Assembly (NCBI GenBank): GCA_037693485.1
Contig: CM075346.1
Location: 132,142,501 to 132,206,500, forward strand
Direction: 5' to 3'
Origin: Kitagawia praeruptora
Taxonomy: Eukaryota; Streptophyta; Magnoliopsida; Apiales; Apiaceae
DNA length: 64,000 nt
Shown here: positions 34,960-45,200 of the stretch, piece by piece
How the letters are laid out: each line of letters begins with the position of its first letter
How positions within the stretch are numbered: position 1 is the stretch's first letter
Notes under the pieces: generated by a model
The model's input: only the letters and a program-made list of their open reading frames with translations
Database searches by the model: none
What the model was told of the DNA's origin: nothing
Translations under genes and position numbers: made by a program

Positions 34960-35640
34960 ATTGATCTTAGACTATTTGGCCATAGAATCTATCATAGAAT
35001 CAAATTTACTCAAATAACTATCGAGCTTAATATCGTCGTCATCATCTACCTTGAATCATTTACCAATTTACCTTGATTATAGAATCTAACCATCGAATCA
35101 TTCATGGAATCACTACCTTGATTATTACCAATTTTATTAGGATAGGTGCCCCTGACGGGGCCTATTACATATAAAACTGTAGAATCTATAATAGAATGAC
35201 AGAATCATCGACTAAATCACTTTCACCAAATAAAATTCACATATTCACTAATAAAGCAACCATAAAATCAATAACGGAATCATTTTCAACTTAACTCATA
35301 TAAAACGAGACTAAAAAATACCAAACTTTATATATTAAAATAAATGTATGGAATCACAAATTTAATAACAAATCAACCACAAAATCACTTACAACTTCAT
35401 ATAACGAGTCTTAAATACATTATATAACAGAATTTCTAACAAAAATAAGCAAAGAATCATTAACTGAATCACTTGAAAAATCACTTTCATAAAACAATTG
35501 TAATACACAGCATCCGACATAGAATCTAATAGAATCTAATATGTGCACTTTCATTCAAACATCTAGTACGGAATCAAAAAATGAAATCTTCAAACCCTAA
35601 TTTTATTAATTTCGCTAAAATAACAAGCAGGATGAGATGT
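34960..35640. repeat. GAATC-rich subterminal region, right
   Basis: AGAATCTAT, GGAATCAC and AGAATCTAATAGAATCTAAT recur; this is the reverse-complement character of the GATTCT-rich left region, so the two form long degenerate inverted subterminal repeats. The palindrome GGTGCCCCTGACGGGGCC sits at 35144-35161. Confidence 0.6.
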
Positions 35641-36217
35641 AAATATCGTTACCTCGAATTGATCAAATTGAAGCTTTGATGAGTGAGAGTTTACAGTTTT
35701 TCCAGATTTTGAGCCGTAATTTCATAGATTCTGATCAAGAGAGAAGAGTTTGTAGTTCGGTCGAGAGAGATTTTTGAGAAAATCGTTATTGTATGTGGAG
35801 AGAGAGAGAGAGTTGCAGCGAACTGTTAGATACTGAAGCGCATTACTAATTCTATCTTTTAATCCTGGCCGTCAAATTTTTATAAAAAAATGAATGATTA
35901 AGATGGGTGTTCTTTATTGTTATTTATTTAAGGGTGTTCTGTATGGAGCAAAGGCCTATATATATATATATAATTCAATTCTATTTCATACTTATAATTT
36001 AGTCATATTTTAATTAATTAATAATATTATTAAAATTTAATAATATTATTAAAATTTATTCATGCAAGTATCAATTTTAATTTAAAATTTAATAATATTA
36101 TTTTAATTTAAATGTGACTTCTACTAGTATACACACATGAGTAACCAAACAGAGGTTTTAATATTTCTAGGAACTACACTTTGTATCCTAGTTCCAAGGA
36201 CTTTCTAATTATCTATG

Positions 36218-36441
36218 TCTTAACGATATAGTAACAATATAGTATAGAGAGTAATACAGAGAGACAGAGAGTTTACAGAAGAAGAAGTTCTAATATATTT
36301 GTTATGAATTACAAGAGCTGTGGTGCTAAGTATATATAACCTAATATAAGCACTTCTACGTAACTGATTACATCATTTAATTACTGTAGATCCTAAGACT
36401 TACTGTAGAACATCTGACTTAGTTTAACATCCTTCTTGACA
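36218..36441 (-). repeat. 3' LTR of copia element 1 (224 bp)
   Basis: Contains about 30 bp (GAATTACAAGAGCTGTGGTG...) missing from the other LTR, where the loss lies between short TTAT/TATA repeats. It also lacks a 9-bp duplication present there. The LTRs have therefore diverged more than those of the nested elements. Confidence 0.9.
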
Positions 36442-36448
36442 CTCCCCC

Positions 36449-37693
36449 TCAAGTTGATGCATATATATCACTCATGCCCAACTTGCCAATAAGTGGATGA
36501 AGCATCTTCTGATTTAAAGCTTTGGTAAATATGTCAGCTATCTGGTCCTCCGATCTTACAAAGTGAATACCAATGGTATCATTATTGATCTTCTCTTTTA
36601 TGAAGTGTCGATCAATTTCGATATGTTTGGTCCGATCATGTTGAACTGGATTATGTGCAATGGCAATAGCGGCTTTATTATCACAATGTAGCTTCATTGG
36701 AGTTGCAGATGCAAGTCCCAATTCTTCTAGAAACAATCTTATCCACAATAGTTCACGTACACCTTTAGCCATAGCTCTATATTCTGCCTCAGCACTAGAT
36801 AAGGCAACCACGGGTTGTTTCTTGCTTCGCCAAGTAACCAAATTGCCACCAACAAATGTACAATATCCTGAAGTAGATCGTCTATCGTCTTGACATCCGG
36901 CCCAATCTGCATCTGTATAGCTTTCAACCCCGAGATGATTGTTTTTAGTAAACATTACTCCTTTTCCAGGAGCAGCCTTAAGATACCTTAATATCATATA
37001 AACTGCATCCAAATGTGGTTGACGAGGATCATGCATATACCTACTAACAATTCCCACTGCATATGATATGTCTGGCCTTGTATGTGCAAGATAGATTAGT
37101 CGACCAACTAACCTTTGATATTGAGATTTCTCGACAATTTCACCAACATCTCCACAAAGTTTATGATTTGCTTCTATTGGAGATTCTGCAGGTCTACATC
37201 CCAACATCCCTGTTTCATTCAGAAGATCAAGTGTATACTTCTGTTGTGAGAGGAAGATACCACCTGGACTTCTAGAGACCTCAATACCAAGGAAATACCG
37301 TAGTTTTCCTAAGTCCTTCATCTCGAATTCAGAGGCAAGCCTGCGTTTAACATTAGCAATCTCACAGGTGTCGTTGCCGGTGATCACAATATCATCAACA
37401 TAAACAATCAACATTGTGATTTTTTCATCTCGTCTTTTTACGAACATGGTGTTATCTGAGTTGCTCTGTTTGTAGTCAAATTTAATCATTGCTCCCTGAA
37501 ATTTGCCAAACCAGTCCCTTGGAGACTGTTTTAACCCATAAATAGTCTTCTTTAGCTTGCATATTTTCCCAATGGTCGCAGCTGTAGAAAAACCTGGTGG
37601 AATATCCATGTAAACCTCTCTTTCAGGTCTCCATGTAAGAATGCATTTTTTACATCCAATTGCTGAAGTTCCCATCCAAGATTTGTTGCACAT
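36449..37693 (-). pseudogene. Copia 1 reverse transcriptase and RNase H, C-terminal part of pol
   Basis: Encodes KKTIYGLKQSPRDWFGKFQG, the catalytic YVDDIVITGND motif, FEMKDLGKLRYFLGIEV, then an RNase H with YTDADWAGCQDDRRSTSGYC and ALSSAEAEYRA, and KHIEIDRHFI. The natural frame continues upstream to the Athila insertion at 37765, but a single-base deletion near 37620 (in the run following LDVKNAFLHGD) shifts it, so the first about 25 residues of this ORF are out of frame. It is the downstream half of the pol interrupted by Athila. Confidence 0.9.
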
Positions 37694-37764
37694 GATATCA
37701 AGACTCGAATAGAGGCCATCTTTGCTACTGGAGCAAAAGTTTCCTGATAATCAATCCCGTAAGT

Positions 37765-39332
37765 TGTTGACAGTATTTTTCAATGTCTAAGTTCGTTCGC
37801 AGGGAAGGACTGTTAATACAAGTCTAAGTTTTAATCTCTTATAATCTAGAAATGTAAAAGAGTAATTGGTGTGTTTTGTTTATAACTAAATTTAACTATA
37901 ATAAGCAATTAAAAATGAGTTTTATAGACAAGGAAAGCAACCCGAGAACTAGGTTTCTTCAATTGGTTTAATAATGTTAATGTGATGCTATATTTATCTC
38001 TCGTACTTTGCTAAAAACAATCCTTCTAAATTTTATAATGTTCTCTCCCAAGATACAATATAATGCCTACAATTACAACTCAAAAGTCACTCCCATGATC
38101 AATTGAAATATAATTATAAACTATTAAGACCCAAAAATTATAAGTTTCATAGCTCTCTTATTAATCTCCCGATTCAATAATTGAACTATGTCTATCAAAT
38201 CATGAACAAGAATTATGACTCATTTCCCAATTTATCATAATCCCTATGAATACAATTAAAGGTTAGCTACTCCCTTAATTGGGTTAAGCCCTCAATGATA
38301 GATTAGCGAAAGTAGAGAATTAGCATCACAATTAAACAAATATATATCACCAATGAATACTACCTAATTCTCGGATTATAAAATTAGTTAATCATGCTAG
38401 ATAAAGAAATAAGCATATATGAATGGATAAACATATTATTAAAAGAGTTTAGAGTGAAGAAAATACAACTTTGAAGAATCTCTTAAAGCTTGGAGTAAAT
38501 CCCCTCTATCCTTGCTCTCCAACCGAAATAGAAATGACAGTAAATTAAAGTGTATACCTAAAACTAATTTTACAAAAGAAGCTGAGATAAAGTGCTAGAG
38601 AAAATGAATGTTCAGTACAAGGATTCTAAAAGAAAACTCAGCTTCTGGTTCTCTTCATCTTACTGCAAATACTTGTCTTTATAGGACAAATTAACACATC
38701 AGTATTCAACAATTCACCCACCAACCGTGCCTAACTTTTACTTTATCAAAAATCAACTCTGATGACTTTGAATCATGGACTTTGTAAACATGTAACGTGG
38801 GCTACTAATACTTTTGAACGAGCTCCGTAAAAATGCTTTTTAACCCGCACAGCTTATAATCTTTAATTAATAAATACTTAATTTAATTCAGAAATTATAA
38901 AAATAGATATCCAATATTATTAGATATTTATAAATATAATTTTCTAATTAAATAAAATATTTATTAATATAAATATATCCTTAAATCCTAAGCTGCGGAC
39001 AATTGAGGGTCTGGAACCGGACTCCTTTTGCTTCACAAAAATTATATTAATTCCAACCGGGATTCCTGCTTTAAGAATATATCACTTTCCATATTTTAGT
39101 GACAATTCTTATTTCCTCCTTGTTCGTCCAGGATTAATCCACGGTCTCTTGGTGATGTGCAATCGGGCTCCTTTTTTCTTCCAAAATTATCCTAAAAATA
39201 TACAAATTCATTTTAGCATCCAATCCAAATTAAAATGCTACTAATAATACTAATCAAGGACAAAATTATTACAAACTAAGGATAATTGAGAGATAACATG
39301 CTATAAAATGTACATAATATTAGCATGTATCA
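37765..39332 (-). repeat. 3' LTR of Athila element (1568 bp)
   Basis: Plus-strand ends TGTTGACAG...GTATCA; length fits Athila LTRs. Next to it on the right is the polypurine tract. Confidence 0.92.
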
Positions 39333-41257
39333 AATACCCCCCAACTTAACCTTTGCTCGTCCTCGAGTGAATCAATATAAAATAACTACTTACTACTACC
39401 ACTTCCGTAGGTGATCACGGTTGCATTTGGCATATGCAACAAGCCCTTTAAACCCCTAGGCAGCCCTAGTGGACGAGTGAGGTCTCGTGAGGGCCTATAG
39501 TGAATGTACCCCCAAAATCCATCTAGCTCATGTGAAAGATTAAATGCCAATACACACCACATGCAAGTCCTCTCACGCCACATCAACTTAAGAATCAAAG
39601 TGAATTATGCAATGCCTTGGTGTCGAAGGTACAAGTTTTTACATAGTCTACTCAATCAAAGAAGATGCATAAGTTCTCAAAAGTCCATGTCAGATGCAAG
39701 AATAATTTGGTAATCATGCTAAGCCCACAAGAGTACATCTTTGAGTCAAAACTTGGAATCTCAAATGCAAAATACAAGTAATAACTCACCTTTCACTCAC
39801 AAAAGAATATTCACTCAAGAACAGGGCTAAGTGTATCACTCTATTCCAACAAAATCATAAGCATGCTTGACATTTGGTATCAATCTACTTTAATGCAACA
39901 CACACCACTGATGATAATCAAAAGGTCTTTATTCGGGTTGTAATGGGGCTAGGGACAAGGTATGTCAAGTAAAGCCAAAACAGGTTAAATGTCAAAAGCT
40001 AGTACCCAACAACATAAATTTTTCAACTCCCCATCTATCATCCCCACACTTGAATCTTTTTATTCTCTTTTAAAAAGTACTTTGCCTAGTCGAATGAAAA
40101 AGGATCATAGAAACATAAGTATGCTCTCATATAAATAATTCCTTTTTTTTTTAAGAGAGCTAAATATAAACAAGAACAATGATCCATTTATATTATTACA
40201 AACTTCGATTTACAAGAAACAACCAAACCCAATATTTTCCCAAAAGTAATGATCATCAATAAACCCCCCTTTTTGCACACCTTATCACTCCCTTAAGCAC
40301 TATACTAGCCTTTGACAATTGGGTTCAAGTTAATGTAAGGCCAATACAAGAAAAAGATATAGGCAATTAATGTGGTGTGTCACCGAAAGAATAGGATTAA
40401 GCTCAATGGGGTAACTAATTGATCATGTTTAAATGGTGTGGTAAATTGGGAATTATGAGGTTATACCTAACTGCCTTTATCATCTTATCATCAAATAATG
40501 TCATGCATTTCAAGAAAGGTCTCAAACAAATGCGAGCAATGCAAACAACATGTGGACACTCAAGCAAACGAATATGAAATGCAAAAGATATGCATATAGG
40601 CTCAAAAGCTCACTTGGTGGCAAAACATAATCAATCCCAAATAAAAGTCTCTCTAATGCACCTACTTGTACTCAAAGCATGCAAACCAAGTTATCTTGCA
40701 CATATTCATGTCCTTTTAATCACTTACAACCTTCAAAAAGTCTACCAGTTTCAACTTGCTAGTGTATGTGTGTGCACAAGAACAAAGCATATCACTTCTC
40801 AATCAAAAGTGTCAATAACACAAGATTCTTTTAGCATGCATGGACGTATCAAGCTACTTACAACAAGTAATCTACACAAGGCTAGAATTATTTTTGTGAT
40901 TTTTAATTTTTTTTTTTTTATAACATCACAATGAACACAAACACCCCCCAACTTATCACGTTTCTTGTCCACAAGAAACAACCACTAACCACATATAACC
41001 TAAAGAAACAAACTATATATATAAATGACAACACAATGGACTAATATGCAAGGAAGAAAAGAAAGAACTCCCCTGAATCATGGTCGACGGTGTAGTGTGC
41101 AACCATGAACTGCCATTGTGGCATCCATCTTTAAATGAAGATCCTCCTGCATAATCCAAACACACAGAAAATATTATTCAAATCAACAAAATTCCTTGGG
41201 TTGCCTCCCAAATAGCGCTTGTTTAACGTCATTAGCTCGACGCCTCTGTTGATGAAC
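39333..41257 (-). other. Athila 3' non-coding region
   Basis: Between pol and the 3' LTR, where some Athila elements carry an env-like ORF, there is about 1.9 kb without any supported frame. The 114-codon plus-strand frame at 40590 has no known domain. Confidence 0.6.
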
Positions 41258-42268
41258 TTAAGCTTGAGGATTATCGAAAAGAACAAGATCTCTTCTCTTC
41301 ATATCATCTCCAATAAAGTATGGCTTCAATCGCTGCCCGTTTACCTTAAACACGTCTGATCCCTCTCTAGTAATCTCAACAGCACCATGAGGGTATACCT
41401 TCATAATTTCAAATGGTCCTGACCATCTTGATTTCAGCTTGCCTGGGAAGAGTTTGAGCCTTGAATTGAATAATAGAACTTTTTGCCCCACTTCAAATTC
41501 TTTCTTTTGGATGTGCTTGTCGTGCCATCGTTTTGTCTTTTCCTTGTAAACTCTAGCACTATCATAAGCTTGGAGCCTAAATTCCTCGAGCTCATCAAGT
41601 TGGAGCAAACGCTTCACTCCCGCAGCTTTCAATTCTAGATTCAAATTTCTTGTTGCCCAAAATGCCTTGTACTCAAGCTCAACGGGCAAATGACAGGCTT
41701 TCCCGAATACCAACCTATATGGAGACATTCCAATAGGCGTTTTAAATGCTGTTCTGTACGCCCAAAGAGCATCGTCAAGCTTTGTTGACCAATCTTTTCT
41801 TGAAGTCGCCACTGTTTTCTCCAAAATTGACTTAAGCTCGCGATTTGAGATTTCAACCTGGCCACTTGTTTGTGGATGATACGGAGTCGCCACTTTCTGT
41901 GTCACGCCATACTTCTTCAAAAGATCCTCCACCTGTTTATTGCAAAAGTGTGAGCCCCCATCATTGATAATAGCCCTTGGGACTCCAAACCTGGTGAAGA
42001 CATACTTTTGTAGGAACTTTTTCACTACTCTAGCATCATTTGTAGGAGATGCAATTGCTTCAACCCATTTTGACACATAATCCACTCCCACCAAAATATA
42101 CTTGTTCCCATAAGAAGATGGAAATGGACCCATGAAGTCCATCCCCCAGACATCGAAAATCTCAACTTCAAGTATAGATTGCAAAGGCATTTCATTTCTT
42201 CTTGAAATATTTCCAGCCCTTTGACACCGATCACATGTTGCAACAAAGTTTCTTGCGTCTTGATACAT
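41258..42268 (-). CDS. Athila integrase, after an in-frame stop
   Basis: 336 codons. The N-terminal zinc-binding part (CDRCQRAGN) is followed by the DDE core: VWGMDFMGPFPSS, IINDGGSHFCN and TPYHPQTSGQVEISNRELK, then a C-terminal domain with FKVNGQRLKPYF. It is in the same frame as the upstream polyprotein and separated from it by one TAG (42275-42277) plus two codons. It therefore was one polyprotein until a single nonsense change; a start at 42268 is probably not used naturally. Confidence 0.88.
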   Translation of the reverse strand: MYQDARNFVATCDRCQRAGNISRRNEMPLQSILEVEIFDVWGMDFMGPFPSSYGNKYILVGVDYVSKWVEAIASPTNDARVVKKFLQKYVFTRFGVPRAIINDGGSHFCNKQVEDLLKKYGVTQKVATPYHPQTSGQVEISNRELKSILEKTVATSRKDWSTKLDDALWAYRTAFKTPIGMSPYRLVFGKACHLPVELEYKAFWATRNLNLELKAAGVKRLLQLDELEEFRLQAYDSARVYKEKTKRWHDKHIQKKEFEVGQKVLLFNSRLKLFPGKLKSRWSGPFEIMKVYPHGAVEITREGSDVFKVNGQRLKPYFIGDDMKRRDLVLFDNPQA

Positions 42269-42274
42269 AGTCGG

Positions 42275-45200
42275 CTAGTAAAAACCCGACTGCCAAATTT
42301 TTGCAACTGTCTTCATGCTGCTGTTATGACCTCCACACTCTAGAGAATGACAATGTCTGAGGATATCAGGAATCTCCTCCTGAGGTGTACATCTTCTCAT
42401 TATTCCATCAGCGCATTCCTTGTAAAGTAGCGGTTCTTCCCAGAAGTAGTGCTTCACGTCAAATAAGAATTTCTTCCTTTGTTGATAAGTAAGTTCACTT
42501 GGCACAATACCTCCCACTATATAGTTGACGAAGTCCGCATACCATGGTGTAGACAAAGATACTGCAAGAAGTGTTTCTTCCGGAAATGCATCATTGATAG
42601 GTATATTAACTCCTACCACTTCATCTCCCTGGTCCAACCTGGATAAATGATCAGCTACCAAGTTTTCAGATCCTTTCTTGTCTCGAATTTCAAGATCAAA
42701 CTCCTGGAGTAAAAGAATCCAACGGATTAGACGAGGCTTGGCATCCTTCTTTTTCATTAAGTAGCGAATCGCAGCATGATCGGTATAGACAATCACCCTA
42801 GACCCAACAAGATATGATCTGAATTTGTCAAAGGCAAAAACCACAGCAAGTAGCTCTTTTTCAGTGGTGGCATAATTGATCTGTGCATCATCAAGTGTCT
42901 TGCTTGCATAATAGATCACATGCATGCGTTTTTCCTTCTTCTGGCCCAAAACAGCACCCACAGCATAATCACTAGCATCACACATGAGCTCGAAAGGCAA
43001 GCTCCAATCAGGGGTTGACATGATAGGTGCAGAAATAAGCTCCTTCTTCAACCTGTTAAAAGCAACAAGACAACTCTCGTCAAAATCAAACACACTATCT
43101 TTTTCAAGTAAATTACAAAGAGGACGAGAAATTTTAGAAAAGTCTTTGATAAAACGACGGTAAAACCCGGCGTGTCCAAGAAAACTTCTAATCCCCTTTA
43201 CGGATGAGGGTGGTGGTAATTTCTCAATTACATCAATCTTTGCCCTGTCCACCTCAATGCCTTTACTAGAAATCTTGTGCCCAAGCACAATACCTTCTTT
43301 TACCATAAAATGACACTTCTCCCAGTTAAGAACAAGATTAGTGTCTTCACATCTCTGCAACACTTGAGACAAACTGATTAAACATGAATCAAAGGAAGAA
43401 CCATATACAGTAAAGTCATCCATGAAGACTTCCATGGTTTTTCCTATAAAATCTGAGAATATGGCCGTCATGAGTCGCTGAAAAGTAGATGGGCCATTAC
43501 ACAAACCAAAGGGTAGTCTACGATATGCAAAGGTACCATAAGGACAAGTAAAGGTTGTCTTTTCTTGATCCTCAGGAGCAATGGGAATCTGAAAATATCC
43601 CGAGAATCCATCTAGAAAATTATAATACTCATTACCCGCAAGTCTTTCTAGCATTTGATCAATAAATGGGAGAGGAAAGTGATCCTTGCGAGTAGCATTA
43701 TTTAATTTCCTGTAATCAATACAAACTCTCCAACCTGTTACAGTCCTAGTGGGGATTAATTCATTATTTTCATTATGCACAATAGTCATCCCACCCTTTT
43801 TAGGTACAACATGTATTGGACTAACCCATTTACTATGTGGAACAGAGTATATAATGCCAGCATCTAACAACTTAGTTATCTCTTTCTTAACCACATCTTG
43901 CAAATTAGGATTCAATCTTCTTTGTCCCTCTATCACAGGTTTATGATTATCTTCTAAGGAAATCCTATGCATGCAAAGAGCGGGGCTAATGCCCTTGATA
44001 TCTTTAATTGTCCAACCAATTGATGATTTAAATTGCCTAAGCACATGTAACAATTTATCTAGTTCATCATCATGAAGCAAAGCAGACACTATCACAGGAT
44101 ATGTATCATTAGGACCAAGAAAAGCATACCTTAGATTAGAAGGAAGAGGTTTGAGTTCTACCTGAGGTGCCTCTGAAATTGAAAATGCCATCTCAATTGC
44201 CGGCGTACCTGTTTCTTGCATATCAAGTGATTCTTCCATTTCTTTGTCATCTAAGGCTTTTTCCATTTTTGCTACGTCTGCATCTTCAAGACTTACGAGC
44301 TCATCCACTATGTCAACAGTGAAACATGTAGCATCAAATGAAGGCATCTTCATTGCTTTGTTGAGATCAAACTCAACTTTCTCCTCACCAACATTTAATG
44401 CTAATTTTCCAGCTTTGACATCAATTGTGGTTCCAGCAGTAGCCAAAAATGGCCTTCCCAAGATAATGGGCATCTCAACATCTTCATCCATTTCCAACAC
44501 AACAAAATCACAAGGGATAAAGAATTTATCCACTTTGACAAGTACATCCTCAATGACTCCCAAAGGATACTTGATAGTACGATCAGCCAACTGAAGTGAG
44601 ATTCTTGTCTTCTTGAGCTCTCCAAGACCAAGTCTTCGACAAATGGAGTGTGGCATCAAACTCACACTAGCCCCTAAATCACACAAGGCTTTAATGTTCT
44701 CCATTTTTCCAATAGTGCATGGTAAAGAGAAACTCCCAGGATCCTTCAATTTCTGTGGAATTGCTTTTTGGATGACTGCACTACATTCCGCATTGAGAGT
44801 AATAGTTTCCACATCCTCAAGTTTTCTTTTTCTGGATAACATCTCCTTAAGAAATTTGGCATAGAGTGGCATTTGAGCCAAAGCATCGGCAAATGGAATA
44901 TTAATATGCAACTGCCGGAACATAGTCAAGAACTTCTCGTATTGCTTCTCTAACTGCCTGTTGTGAAGTCTCTGTGGAAATGGAATAGAAGGAACATAAG
45001 GTGGCGGAGGAACATACGGCTTTTCTGGTTTTTCTTCCTTCTTATCTTCATCCACTTTTTCTGAATTTTCTGCATCAATCTCTACTATCTCATTTTCTTT
45101 TTCCGCATCCCTCTTTTTAGGCTCAAGATCCTCAACCTCGGTCAACTCTTTTCCACTCCTCAAAGTAATTGCTTTGCATTGTTCCTTACCATTCTGGTCG

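Larger units (their letters stand above)
25931..35954. mobile_element. 10-kb TIR element carrying captured exons (Pack-TE)
   Basis: Left terminus GAGTTACACTCCATACAGAA; the right terminus is its inverted relative (GGGTGTTCTGTATGGAGCAA). Similarity extends about 90 bp inward (AACAATAAAGAACA, then ATTTTTTGGACG/CAGGATTAAA mirrored as TAATCCTGGCCGTCAAATTT). It is flanked by (TA)n like its small relative. No transposase is seen. Between the ends are fragments of GH95 fucosidase, myosin XI, bystin, F-box and PPR genes plus unidentified exons, on both strands, with original splice sites. This is what Pack-MULE or Pack-CACTA elements look like; the superfamily is undetermined because no target duplication can be read in TA repeats. 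Confidence 0.7.
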
